Under the pieces are notes generated by a model that worked only from the letters and a program-made list of their open reading frames with translations, ran no database searches and was not told the DNA's origin. Made by a program: the position numbers and the translations under genes. Shown here piece by piece: positions 22,661-34,949 of a stretch of 64,000 nucleotides of DNA; the first letter of the stretch is position 1; each line of letters begins with the position of its first letter. The DNA comes from Siphonodentalium dalli (Eukaryota > Mollusca > Scaphopoda > Gadilida > Siphonodentaliidae), in contig CP136068.1 of the NCBI GenBank assembly GCA_032622095.1, positions 14,801,729-14,865,728 on the forward strand, given 5' to 3'.

Positions 22661-25600
22661 TTTTTCTTTTTGACAGGAATTTGGTAATTAGTTTAATTTT
22701 GAATATAATCATCTATAGATTTACATGTTGGTCAATAAATGATGTATACAGTATAGTAAGTTCTACGTACCAATTCCACAACAAAATGCCAGAGTAATCT
22801 TCTAAATGTTCTTTACTAAACACTCATTGGTGAGTAGCCGCCATAGTAAACGTTCATACAATAAGTTCAAGAATCGTCCATATGTCGTTTGTTGACCTCA
22901 TTATTTGAACATTGCCCACCAATGGCTCTGAATCATTCTGATCTTATATGGTCGGTGTTTCTGTCTGTCGTCACTCGAAATGAATCATAAACCCTTACAG
23001 TGCATACTTTTATAACAGAAAGGGAGAATCCATTTAGAATATATAGAGATGCTTAAGCAATTCCCTAAAACCTGCCACAACAGGTAATTACTTATACATG
23101 ATTCACTTGCAGGTTGTCATGTATACATACTTGTTATACTACATCGATTCTTCCATTCATTTATAAATTTATACATTGGAATGATCCATTATTCAATTGG
23201 TGGGGTGTTCATGTATCACAGGTAGACGACAGACAGACAAACATATACTAAAAAAGCAGAATGATTCATACTCATTGGAGGGTCGTGTTGAGATAATAAG
23301 TTTAAAAAACGACAATTGGCATACAAGGACTAGGAACTATTTAGAGTGGAAGTGGTTAAACATCAAAACATGTTAGCAAGTTAAACAAGTTATATGAAAA
23401 ATGAATGCGCAGAACATCTGTCTTGCGTTATACGGTATGTAGTTTGATGGAAATACAATACAACAATTTAATTGCATCAGTATTAGTTAGATATCTGGCG
23501 ATTGCCATTTGTAATATAACACTAGCATGAGTTTGGAAAGCATTAAGGTTTATTAGTGCCCGACATAAGTTATTTTCAGCCCATGGCTAATGGCATGAAT
23601 TGCTGTTAATAATTTCTGAAGGGCCGCTAATAAAACTGTAATGCCTGAGAAACTAATGTTGCTTCTATTATTACCAAGTGGTCCTGTTCCACGAGTGACA
23701 TGACCAAACACTATTCAAGTCTAATGCATGTCAGTTGTTCCTGAAACATTTCGTCAGTGTATTTCGAAAAGGACGTATATCCGGTATTGGCGGGGAAATT
23801 CTTTTTTTGCATCATCAGATTATCCGTGTAAAATTACACAATATATTTAGAGTGTGTGCCCCTTAATCGTATGGAAAATACTTTTTCCCGCATTATTGAG
23901 TTGTAATTTCCAGTATAATATCATTTTGGTTGGGTGACTGGAATGTTTGTTTTCCAAAATATCGTACAAATATTTTTATTATTTGGAGACACGTCATTGG
24001 TGGTCAGAGTACTCGGAACATTGGATATTGAACACACAACAAATGGAAAGCGCAGGAACGTCAGACCCGTTATGACCCCCACAAGGGAAGCGAGATACTC
24101 AAGCTTTAGCGTTTAGCATAACAACATTTTCGAATTCAAATAAAAAACAATTCCAAAATAAATGTTGTATAGAATTATGACTCATGAGAGATCACCTATA
24201 CATAAATGGCACGAGAAGGCACGATTGTGTATGATACAGTAGCTACATACACTCATCTTACTTACAGATATACCAGAACCGGAATATTTGGAATCGTGAG
24301 TATACGTATAATAGCCCAAATCGAGACTAAATCTAGCGATAATTTAAATACGTTTTAATCTAGTAATGATATATGGATAAACAACTATTGTTGCTACCAA
24401 ATTAGTCCAGAATAATGTGATAATAATATACTATGCTATTCGAAAACTTACTCATTTCAAGTACAAATGACATGGTTTCAGTAACAGGGTGGAACACATA
24501 CATTAAATTGGTATATTTACGGCCACGAAATCTAAACATCTAAACCGTACCATTGATACCAGATTTTAAACAGGTATATTAATTAATGCGACTTGTGAAT
24601 ATACTTCAAAGAGTGGGTCCAATTGTTATTCACCTAATCGAATTATATTTATACCTATCATGGCCCTTGCTGTTTAAAACGCATGGATACAATACATATG
24701 TTTTATGGTATTTGTGTGACTTAGACATGACAATTAAAACAACTGCCCATATCCATGTATTATTCGTGGAAGTTCCTATTTAGATGTACTGTGTATCAAT
24801 TATAATGACGGCATTTCTGCGACTTGTCAAATTATTCACTATATCATCACGAACTAGCATTTAATACTATCAGTTATTTAAATCCAACATTTAGGTTCAC
24901 TGTACCTGAGAAAATTGGGTGGGATAAATCCTCATGTTGACAATTCTTTGGAAGCACAATAGGACCAAATATAGCAACCATTCATTAACTCTCAAATGTT
25001 TGCAAAAGTAAAGCAGTGATCCAAACAGACTAATGGACAAAACTAAAGCACTGAAATTTCCCATTGTGAGCAGTTCATGAATACTGAATATATAAGAGAA
25101 CCAGGTGTGAAATTCCTACAATGAGGGTTTCGAGCGAATTTCACCCATTCACAATACAAACCGATCATACCACCATACATACATGGCACCAATAGCCCGA
25201 TAACGAGTGTGACTCGCCAACGTAGTATATCAACCAGGCCCTGCTAATAATTCAATTCATGAGCTGGATATTACATGCAAACTGCTGCTATGATATTATC
25301 GGTAGCGCTAAATGTGGTGATGATTGAATATAATATGTATATCACGATTCTCTTTCGACTTGACAGTTATTGAACAACATTATTTAAATTCATTTCAACA
25401 TGCAGGGACCAATGGTGGCCTAGTATACTGATAATTTTGTTTCTCATTTCTAATAGCTTGCCATCCATGCATAAGCTAAACAGCAGGGTGTATTATGCTG
25501 TGTACATGCAGTGCAGTCTCTGGATATATAATTTAATTATTACAGAGTGGCTTAGCCATTCTGTAACAAATGAATTTGGTATCCAGATAAGTCGGCCCCA

Positions 25601-25690
25601 TTATCAGCAGATTATGCATTGCATGTATGCAGCATAATACATTTCAACTAATTTAAAGGTACACTTTTGGGCAGAAATGTGGAGATGACA
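22620..25690. repeat. Segmental duplication, copy B (3' half)
   Basis: Collinear with 12640-16830 apart from indels. Homology ends at about 25690, just after GGGCAGAAATGTGGA, where copy A continues into a LINE tail instead. No intact gene was seen. Confidence 0.85.
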
Positions 25691-27247
25691 TACAGCGAAG
25701 AGTACCTCATATCCACCAACAACACTGCTGTGAACACAATCCTGGTTGACACTATGCGAAAATAGCTAAGATAGTAATCATATACACATCGCGATATCAA
25801 TTACCCATGTCAGGAAAATTCAGAGTTGTTAACACATCACCTGCCTGATCAATGTTGGAAAGCAGCATTTTGATAAGCATGACGTTATTAGATGTCAACA
25901 CGGGTTACGCACGATTCAAAGTTTCCAAAATGCACCACAACCACCAAATTCCCCAAAACCAGGATATTCAACTGACATCCCATTTATTGCAATTTTCCAA
26001 CTGATATTTCCACAGTCCTTACTGCTGGACATGTTGTCACAATCCCATGGTCAGACAGTGTCCACCTGGTAGCACATATGCGTCCAAACTCTCAAACTCA
26101 TTTCATTTCCCGGTCGGGACAGTCGTCCGTCTTGCACGATATATATATTTGCGAATATCTGTCTGGAGGTGTGTATGTCCGCCATAGATATTAACGAGGA
26201 GCACCTGGATGGTTCCAACGTTTTGCACGTTAACGGTTTGTGGGCCCATGGAACCGGAAATAATTACATGAATACAATGCTACCACGATATTATACTGAA
26301 CCATGGGAAATATAAACCTCCCCAATGGAATTATCCTGTCTAAAATTCCAATGAACCCATATTGGCATTTGAACCCGATCTTGTCAATCAAAGTTTGATT
26401 GACGACATTGATTTCTTTGATGACATCAGTGATTACCCATCAGTTATAGCGGTTGCTGTGCCGTGTTTACCCACTATTCGAGCCTCAATTGGAAGCCATT
26501 GTGAGCATGAATACTCTCGACCGGAAGCATACCTCCCGGGCTAACGGTCCTGCAAATTCGTTGTTGACACATCCTGTATTCTTAACGGCGAGACTATACC
26601 GAATGCTAGTCTGTAATATTGTAATGATGATACACCTCGTGAGTTTAATGATGGTTAAGATGTGCTTAGAGATGCAAGCAAAACCATTTTTTTATAGTAA
26701 CGAGATTTTGTCACATATACAGGTACAGGAAAACACACTTGAACGTGTTCGAAAGAATACACATCGTTTAATAGGCACATTGATACCAATGTGGACATTT
26801 CTTTGTAAAAACTGAAGTGCTTACACTAAACGTATGCACTCAGCCACATGTATGGTGTGTATGTCGTGCCACCAACATAGCTTAGCTAATCTCATATCTG
26901 AAATGTTGTCTTATTACAGAACGAAGATATTCTTGGCAAAATTATATGAATAACACAAGTAGTGGTCATATACCAAATTTTCAAACAAGACTTTATTTTT
27001 TAACACTATATCGATGTACTTAGCGACCATAACCGAAAACTGTTATGCAAATTCCGGACTAGTAACCATAAATTACCACTACCGTCTGACGTGTAATTAC
27101 CAATGCCCGGCGCAGATTGCTCCAATGTTAACTGGTCGACGTCCTAATGCAATCGTGATGAGAGACTTGCTCAGCGAAGATAATAGAACACATGTCCTCA
27201 ATCTGTGGGAATTTATTAAGATATTAGATCGAGAAATGACCGAATGA
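25691..27247 (+). pseudogene. Broken coding-like region, unrecognised protein
   Basis: Several plus-strand frames look coding but are interrupted. They are MTYSEEYLISTNNTAVNTIL (25694); YSTDIPFIAIFQLIFPQSLL (about 25965); MSAIDINEEHLDGSNVLHVN (26177); LAFEPDLVNQSLIDDIDFFD (26362); QVQENTLERVRKNTHRLIGT (about 26720); and, after an acceptor-like TGTCTTATTACAG at 26920, YSWQNYMNNTSSGHIPNFQ then MRDLLSEDNRTHVLNLWEF to a stop at 27247. The order and strand are consistent with one ancestral multi-exon or single-frame gene damaged by frameshifts. I do not recognise the family. A transposase or host gene fragment are both possible. Confidence 0.38.
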
Positions 27248-28286
27248 CTCAGATATAGCTGTACAAGAACAGTACCGATATATGCATACGCATAGTTATA
27301 CTTAGAATATACATATTTAAATACTTAGATTTATGCATATATATTAAATATATATTAAATATATACGTACATACATATAGTCTTGATCTACTCATGTTAC
27401 AGTGGTATAGATAGTTATCTAAGAATATTAGTTATGTACCCATATAGTAGATAATTTGTCATCCGGAAGTTCACATGACGTCTACACTTATTACATACAT
27501 GTATATTTAATTATTAGTATCTTCATACCTCTGTTATGTTTATTGATGCATGCTAAATATGATGTATGTAAACTATTTATAAAGTGACACTTTTGGATTG
27601 ATGGATAGAAAAGGGGAGGGGCACCAAATTAAATGAAACATATCTCTCGCCGATTTCTACCAAACTGATTTATAGTCGTCTATATGATAGATGTGTTGTA
27701 GTGATGTGGGTTAAATATACTCAAGTGGCACAGTGTGTTTCAAGGGTGGAGGATGCAGGGCACAAAACAAAATAATAACCACACATTTTCCGAAGTAGCA
27801 CCATTCGGTGATCTGGAGAGCACACAAAATGATACTTTTGTGGTCGATTTTACTAAAAAAAATTATGCATCATGAACAATCATATGACATGCTTTAAAGT
27901 TCCCAATGTGGCGAAAATGGTGATAACGACAGGTGAGAATTGGACGTCGTGGAAATGGCACCAACATTGACAAAAAAGTATTGCGGACATCAGAAAACTT
28001 ATCTATACTAATCTATATTTCTTATCTGACGACATAGTTTGAACTTCCCACGTCGCGCGGTCCATGTCAGTGGTTGGAGTCGGGGCACAATAAAGGCCAT
28101 GGTAACGGGAGTAATCGTTGACATTGATAATGACTGCCGAACTATTCCAGCCAAATTCTTGTTCATATTTTAACCGAAATATAACATATTCAAAGCTTTT
28201 TGTTACCGTACTCTTTAGTCTGAGCTAAACCGGGATCCTGTGCTATTCTACAAATGAAACCATTGATTAACTATATAATTTGACAG
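27248..28286. other. No gene recognised
   Basis: Very AT-rich (27290-27400), then unique sequence without clear frames. A GGGGAGGGGCACC stretch at 27612 has no counterpart nearby. It probably includes intron sequence upstream of the 28287 exon. Confidence 0.4.
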
Positions 28287-28437
28287 GCAATCAGAAAATC
28301 ATGAAGTGAAATACACGAATACCATTGGAAAGAGTGAAACACACTACAGTGAAGTTATACGGTCAGCATCGAAACATATCAACAGCGGGTATGAAAAATA
28401 CTGCGGTGACCGGACAGCAATGATGAGTCACCAATGA
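28287..28437 (+). CDS. Third paralogous tyrosine-tail exon
   Basis: After CTATATAATTTGACAG the frame reads QSENHEVKYTNTIGKSETHY then SEVIRSASKHINSGYEKYC, stopping at 28435. Entry phase, the E-x-x-E-V start and the intron-like sequence downstream (TATATCAAAATCGATTGTTCTC) match the tail exons at 2650 and 21072. The tyrosine context is T-H-Y-S-E-V, similar to inhibitory ITIM-type motifs ([ILVS]xYxx[ILV]). A GTAAGT follows the stop at 28449. Suggests a third member of the receptor family, or a downstream exon, with its upstream exons not found. Confidence 0.5.
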
Positions 28438-28576
28438 TGACTTGGTGGGTAAGTCAACAACACCATGGTATATCAAAATCGATTGTTCTCAAAGCCTGCT
28501 CTAAACTATAGGAAATTGTAAGCACGCTTTTCTCTATGTCTACAATATTAAACAATCATCAAACTTGCTAGATATA

Positions 28577-28790
28577 CAGTACACTCAGAGTGTGGTATAA
28601 GGAAAACACTCAACACGGTGGGAACCACACTAAGCCCACCGTGAATCACCGGCATTCACGGTGATTTTTCCACGGTGATCCACGGTGAACTCGAGTGGAT
28701 CGGATTAAGTTGAATAAACAAACGTCCGGGTGACTTGTCGGTGATCACTGGGAATCACCGCGAATCACAGAGAATCGCCTCAAAACGCCA
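28577..28790. repeat. CACGGTG-rich repeat, copy 1
   Basis: Starts CAGTACACTCAGAGTGTG, followed by GGAAAACACTCAACACGGTG and many short complementary TCACCGTG/CACGGTGA units that can fold back. The same start and order occur at 29509. No coding frame. Confidence 0.75.
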
Positions 28791-29504
28791 ACAGCTATAT
28801 TGTATCACGTCATGCATAGCCGAAACCCTTTACTGTAGTTTATTCTAAAGCATACACTCAGTGGGCCATGCATTGTATGTTGTTGTACATTAAATTTATA
28901 TTATGGTTGATATTTTCAAAAATTCCAGAATGATTAACTATCTACATGTACATGTATAGGTAAAATAAATAAACAATTTGTTATTGTATTGATTGATTTC
29001 TTCCGCCCCATGATCACTAATTTCAAATTTTAAGCGCAAATTTCGTATTATTTACACACATGCACACATATATATATATATGTATAATATAATGATCCAA
29101 GTCCATTAAACAATTAAATTTGTTTTAATTTATTTTTAATAATGCTATCTTGTTTAGCAAAATGTTTAAAAGATCGAAATGTGCGCGAAACGCAAATATG
29201 GATAACATTCCCTAGCTCTCTCATTTGTTCAGGCCCCTACATCAATGCATGCATAAACGTTCCGAGGGAAGACTGATTCAGCTAGCGTAAATGTTTTTTT
29301 TATTTATTGGGGTTTTGGATTTAACCCTGGATGATTTGGAAGGGGCGGAACTACTCCCCTACAACCCACTTTTGAATTTTAATGATTATCATGCTATGTG
29401 TGTATAATAACATGTAGTGGATGAAACGGGTGTATAGTGTAAATACATGTGTATATACTAGCTAAAATAATAAAACAAAATGTCGGTGACCACTAGGATT
29501 CACA
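28791..29504. other. Sequence between CACGGTG repeats
   Basis: AT-rich, with a TATATG microsatellite at 29068. GTTTAAAAGATCGAAATGTG at 29165 has an inverted relative near 29880-29905. No gene was seen. Confidence 0.4.
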
Positions 29505-29740
29505 TATACAGTACACTCATCGTGTGCTGTAAGGAAAACACTCAACACGGTGGTGATATTTTTGGGAGAGTGATTCACGGTGGCCCACTCAACACCGTGG
29601 GCCTTAGTGGAGAGGATTAGCGATGCGCTTTTGTCTCATCAACAAGGTGATGGCAGTGTATTCCCACCTCACTACAAAACACCGCGAATCACCGTGAAAC
29701 ACGGTGGATTGCCGACAATCACTGCTAACCCATTATATTC
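29505..29740. repeat. CACGGTG-rich repeat, copy 2
   Basis: Same orientation as copy 1: CAGTACACTCATCGTGTG, GGAAAACACTCAACACGGTG, then CACCGTGGGCC and CACCGTGAAACACGGTGG. An 82-codon frame across it is a by-product of the repeat. Confidence 0.75.
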
Positions 29741-31458
29741 GCAACCTTCAAAGCATTGCATTTTCCACCATTTACTTTTTATTTGTTTTCATTTAAAAAA
29801 AATTGAAAAGGACAACATAGTAATGTAAATTAAAATTAGCTGTAGGGGACGCTTTATTATACTGTGGTCCGTTTGTGTGCTTCGCGCACATTTTTATCTT
29901 TTAAACTTTTTGACATGTTGACTTGAGAGAAAAAAAAACTATAATGTTTTCAGTTTCAACTTCTTGCTCAATTTAAAGGCACTTGTTGGTTTGAATGTCC
30001 AAATTATGATCGATTTTGATACATCGCGGATCATGGATCAGCATATGCCGATAAGTACGCTAAAAATGATATACATGAACGGCCTCTTTCTTGTTGTATT
30101 AATTATTGTGATCGAAGAACGTTTGGGTCCCAAACGTTCTTCGGCATACAGATAATTCCCAGTATTCTAGTCATTACATAGTACAAATAAAGAGCGTTTA
30201 TTTCACTTATCAGCGAAAACTGAGGACAGCTCGTAAATATCTCTGACATTATCAAATATATGTTTTGTTCCGAGCAGGTGCAACTAAATATATCGCGTAT
30301 TTATCAATATATCATTGTAATAATAGTATCATTTTCAAACTTTAGTAAAACTAACACCGTTATATCACCCACCAGGTTGGTACCATTCCAATTTTGGTTT
30401 AATGATCTTTATTGCATCCAATTTTCCTGGGATACATGTGCATGTACATAGATTTTCGGTATCAATTAAAGTCATTCGTGTGCGTAAATATGCAACTATA
30501 TACTTGTTGTATAAGCTTTGTTTTAACTTTTTATCTGTATGTATGCACATTTATATATCGCATGCCTGTGTCTAATGTGGAAGTTGTGTGGTTTCGGATT
30601 ACTCGTTCACCATCATTACGTCATTATGTATACACAAAGATAGCACACGAGAAAACTACAGGATGCTCGGGTATTCAGCTAACTGAATTTGACCGTTGTT
30701 ATGTAATATTGCGCATTGCGGATCGCAACTGTGTTTTTTTAATTCCTATCTGATTTTCATGATATAATAAAAGCTATATATCTGAAGGATTTAAATTCCG
30801 AATCGCGACGGACTGATTTCGTGGTATCCAAATGATATGTCGCAGGGTAAATCCGATGTTAAATTGGTTAACATGTTTTTAACCAATAACGATATATATA
30901 TACCTCAACTAACCATATTGTAGACGATAGTATGGCAAATGCAATTGTTGAGTAATGATAAAGGGCATTTTATTATTTAAATATTGGATATGTAATCATC
31001 GCGTTCGAGTTAGCAGAGGCTTATACACGCATAAATTAGTTTTAAAATATGAATTAACTATATTTTACTCTGGATAGACCTCAGTATTCCCCAACATCAA
31101 ACGTACGTTGCCCATTAATTTGTGTCTTCGCAATAAAGCATTCAATCATTTCATATGAACTGCCACATAACGGTACGTAGTCGGAATTAGGAAAGATAAT
31201 ACGGTAACTTAATATAGATCACAATCCCGGAGGTTTAATTTATTCGGGATAAATAAATATAGCATATAAACATACAGCATTTTTTAAATGTGTTTTCATT
31301 CGTACTGAAGAGAAAGTTTATTTTTACCATTTATATGAATAGACTAGCAGTAAACGCTCTTTATTGTTCCAACGTGACTAATAGCAATGGTACTTATATG
31401 TATATGGTAAATATAAAGAGCATGTGTCATACGGACTAGAGGAAACACCTGAGTCTGA
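29741..31458. other. No firm gene; one unrecognised open frame
   Basis: A plus-strand frame at 30412-30753 ends MPVSNVEVVWFRITRSPSL then ...LTEFDRCYVILRIADRNCV; it has no recognised domain. A tight palindrome sits at 30113-30143. Copies of an ATAAAGAGCGTT motif occur at 30187 and, reversed, at 31353. Confidence 0.35.
30113..30143. repeat. Perfect 15-bp-arm palindrome
   Basis: CGAAGAACGTTTGGG is followed, after one base, by its exact reverse complement. With a 1-base centre it would extrude as a cruciform rather than act as an ordinary loop terminator. Function unknown. Confidence 0.8.
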
Positions 31459-31698
31459 TTGCATGCGACAGTACCGGCGTACATTTTATTTGTGGCCGCT
31501 AACACCGGAACAATAGCCATGCGGGATGTGTACTGTGCGCCTTACTTCATTCTGAATGGCAAAGTAACACTACATGTAAATGTAGCTCATATGGTTATGA
31601 TTGAAACTCGCACCCTATGCGCGGCGCTGCAACGGGGACAATTAAATTTGACACCTCTTACAGACTTGGCTGAACTGTCAAAGTTATGTAAGAGCTAA
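31459..31698 (+). CDS. Unrecognised open frame, exon-like
   Basis: The frame has ILFVAANTGTIAMRDVYCAP, then YFILNGKVTLHVNVAHMVM, then RTLCAALQRGQLNLTPLTDL, ending at a stop in 31696-31698. Composition (balanced hydrophobic, charged, few low-complexity runs) is more protein-like than most frames here. It has no in-frame ATG start and may begin at an upstream splice site (GCATGCGACAG). Family not recognised. Confidence 0.35.
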   Translation: MHATVPAYILFVAANTGTIAMRDVYCAPYFILNGKVTLHVNVAHMVMIETRTLCAALQRGQLNLTPLTDLAELSKLCKS

Positions 31699-32117
31699 CT
31701 GACTCCCATAAATCTCTACTCTTGTCACTCACGTAGATATCATACTGCAATAGCTCAAATCACGTTATCCCTTGATATCATGTTCAAATCATGTTACTGC
31801 AAACTTCATAACATTGAAACAAAAACAACACAGGTAACAATTCTCTTAATCAGTAACTGTATATCAGGATGTGGTTGAGGTAAATGCTACCGTATATCAG
31901 GCTTTTTGCAGTACCGAAATCTCCAAATCTTTCAAACCGGAGCGGCATTATCATATAGTTCAGCCGGACTATTGCAGGGATCGGGTCATTACTTAGCAAA
32001 GTAATTCATTACCATTACAGGTACTTACCAATGCCATTAATTTCAGTGTTAGGTTTAAATAGACTTACTGTAAGCAATACACTTATTAATTTAAACGATA
32101 AACAAGACGAATCGTTA

Positions 32118-33362
32118 TAGTCCAGGAGATATTGGTCGACCTCTGCACCCCCCCAGGACTTAACGTCACCCCACTAATTTTCTTCCTTAAGGTCTCCTCT
32201 AATTTTTTTCACTTGTTAACAAGAACAAAAAGTGGCCGCAGAGACTCCAGGCAAGATGGCGTCCATCATGGCGGCCATTTTTTTTAAATGCACCAGGTCT
32301 CTTTGATCGCCATTATAGTAAAGATGATAGCAAATGCGGTCTTGTTTTCCGCTCGATTCGTTATGCTAATATACAACCCTTACAAATTAGCCAAAAATCC
32401 GACACCAGAATCCAATATGGCGGCCAAGATGGCGCGCGAAATATGAAAATATGCTAGTTTTCTGACATGTTACAACCTTTCGTTTGTCTCTGTGGGAAAA
32501 TTTTAGAATTTTTGCATCATGTTATACATTTATCATATAGAGGAGTCATTGGCGAACACATGGGGACCATAATATGCATTCATTGCGGGATATTTTTGTC
32601 AGATATCACGTTTTCCCAAATGCCGGTATCATAGGTCAAAGCCGAATCTCCGTTAATAACGGGATGTTATATTTCGAATCAATGAATGTTATTGCTATTA
32701 TAACAACACCCATGCATATATATTTGCATGAGATACTCGAGCTAGGATTCCTCTTATACCTGAGAGGAGGAATATTTACCCAAATCCAAGATGGCGGCCA
32801 AAATGGCCACCAGAAATAAAAAATCGCCGAAAATCGCTGATTTTAACATCAGTGAGCATTATTGTCATGACAACTCCACACCTGCTTACTATTGTAAGTT
32901 GGGAACACTTAGGCGAAGAAATTTCCTTGTACCATATCCAAATAAAAGTCCCCCAAATCCAAAATGGCGCCCACAATGGCAGACAGATTTTGAAAAATTA
33001 CCGAAATTCCCTCATATTCACATCATTGGGCATTATTGTCGAGACAACTCCATCCATGCGTACAGTTGAGTTGGAAATACTGAGGTGAAGTAATTACCTT
33101 ACATCTCATGCAAGAAATTGTTTTCCAAATCGAAGATGGCGGCCAAAATGGCGACCGAAATTTGAAAACACGCCTACATTCATTTACTTTCTTAGGATGG
33201 GCGTTATTGTTTCGCGATTTCTACCCACCAGTACATGTTGATATGTATGAATTATTCATTAGGGTTTGGCAATTGATACTCACAGTCAATATGGCGGCCA
33301 AACTGGCGGGCAGAAATTGAAAAGAAGCCGATATTATCACATACTAATTTCAACTTTTTGTC
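32118..33362 (+). repeat. Left arm of long terminal inverted repeat
   Basis: Contains a C7 tract at 32149, then several AATCCAAGATGGCGGCC-like segments (32268, 32415, 32788, 32960, 33133, 33290) spaced by related sequence around ATTATTGTCATGACAACTCC. Open frames in it are mirrored in the right arm and are repeat artefacts. Confidence 0.85.
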
Positions 33363-34402
33363 ATAATATTGATTTGTATAAACAAAACGGTACATAATAT
33401 AAGCCATATATTAGTTCCAATGTAAGTCGTAGCCTTTTGGAAGGATGAAAACCCACAATCGCAATGTGGCATTTCAAAATCCATTCTCCACTAAGGGCTC
33501 ATACTGGCCGTAACCGTATATAGGTGCGCCGAATAGTCATATTATGACTTCCAAGAATCAAAACAACAGTACCTGAGCTTATTCTGAATTGCCACATTCA
33601 GCATTATCTAGACTCGTTTCCGTCTCTTCGTCATATTAATCTATCTCACTCACAACAACAGTTCACTACTCTTCTGTGTAGGAGTGTGCCAATAATCGCA
33701 ATGTTTCAAACAATACATATGTCGGTGTCCAGCTCACGTGTTGGTTTCGAAAGCTTGGAATTCTTAGCGAGCTTCATTCGTGGTATAGCTTATGATATAA
33801 GTCAGATACTACATATGGGGTATATGCGTCATCTTGTGCGATACACTATATATAAAGGTATTCGGTCGATGCGTATACTAGCTTTCATAAGGATCTATCT
33901 GCTTATTGTCAGCTTTGGTGACCTAATGGGGATAACAACGTGTACGCCTGGTGATCTTCCCAAACAGCCACTTCTCAATATATGGTTCATCAATTGACAT
34001 ACTCATCTAATGCACTGACGTACCCGGACAACTTCTGTATATGGCTTCGAATGTTGAAAGCCCGACATTTGCCGGATGCAATTCTGCTAAGGCGTAGAAG
34101 ACCATAATGCATAATATACCCAAACTCCTTGAACATGATCATAAGAAAAGGCTTGTTGGCGTCCAGCAATCGTCTCACCGAACAGATCCAAGCAGATGAT
34201 AACAATACACACGTTGCTAGTGTGTGGGTATGTATCATGATAGTGGAAATGAAATTGGACCATGACTGTACCGCCCCTTATTTTGTTATGTTTTAGATTC
34301 AGACAGGATCTCATGTGTGGCTTTGCTTTCCTTGTATACTAAGATTGTATGTTCCCATCCGTTTGGAAGCCGTTCTTAAACAACTGGATCAGGGGTATGT
34401 CA

Positions 34403-34875
34403 TTGGCTACTGCTGTATAAGCCCCACAAAGACTGTGGTGTAATCTTAAATGCGATACCTTTGATAGTTGGTTGATATGTCATACTCACGCTGGGTGGTA
34501 TGGTTCAAGAAAGTACAAATGCCATCAACAAAAGGGTGAAATTTTCAACGCGAAGAACATCCAGAGGAATGTTACGTTGATGAGCTGTTGCATTCAGTTC
34601 AACACACGTTGGTACACCAAGTGATTTCTTGATAACATCACCAATGCGACCATTTTCCTGCATGAGACATTAACTACTATATTCTAAAGTTATATATATA
34701 AAGCTATATGATCATAAAGGTCGCGTTCCCCAACGGCCACAGCCATCGCCATCGAGACTGTAAATTGTTCTTTAAACACATAGTGAAATAAATGCACCAC
34801 ATTTCCTGACATTCTCTTGAATAATACCGCCCACATACTGACACTAACCCCGAGAGAGGATAACAAAACACGCAT
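34403..34875 (-). pseudogene. Unrecognised coding-like segment in core, minus strand
   Basis: An upstream frame (34875-34690) includes MSGNVVHLFHYVFKEQFTVS. Then, after an acceptor-like TAATGTCTCATGCAG, an exon-like frame from 34657 reads ENGRIGDVIKKSLGVPTCVE, LNATAHQRNIPLDVLRVENF and, past one stop at 34505, MTYQPTIKGIAFKITPQSLW, ending at 34400. One internal stop in an otherwise continuous frame suggests a recently damaged gene. Further minus-strand frames (for example CLDLFGETIAGRQQAFSYDH near 34180) may be downstream parts. Family unknown. Confidence 0.42.
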
Positions 34876-34949
34876 ACATCCATGCTATAAAGACATTATC
34901 CTTTAGTCCATCCGACTGTTTTGAGGGAGGCTAGCATATTATTATCCAG

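Noticed and set aside
25960-26050. Similarity of YSTDIPFIAIFQLIFPQSLL to piggyBac transposase N-terminal region
   Set aside because: Only a loose hydrophobic pattern fits. The following residues do not match, and no DDD catalytic motif is visible.
32791-33320. Frames such as KMATRNKKSPKIADFNISEH
   Set aside because: The same peptides occur in the right arm of the inverted repeat, and they arise from the AAGATGGCGGCC sub-repeats.
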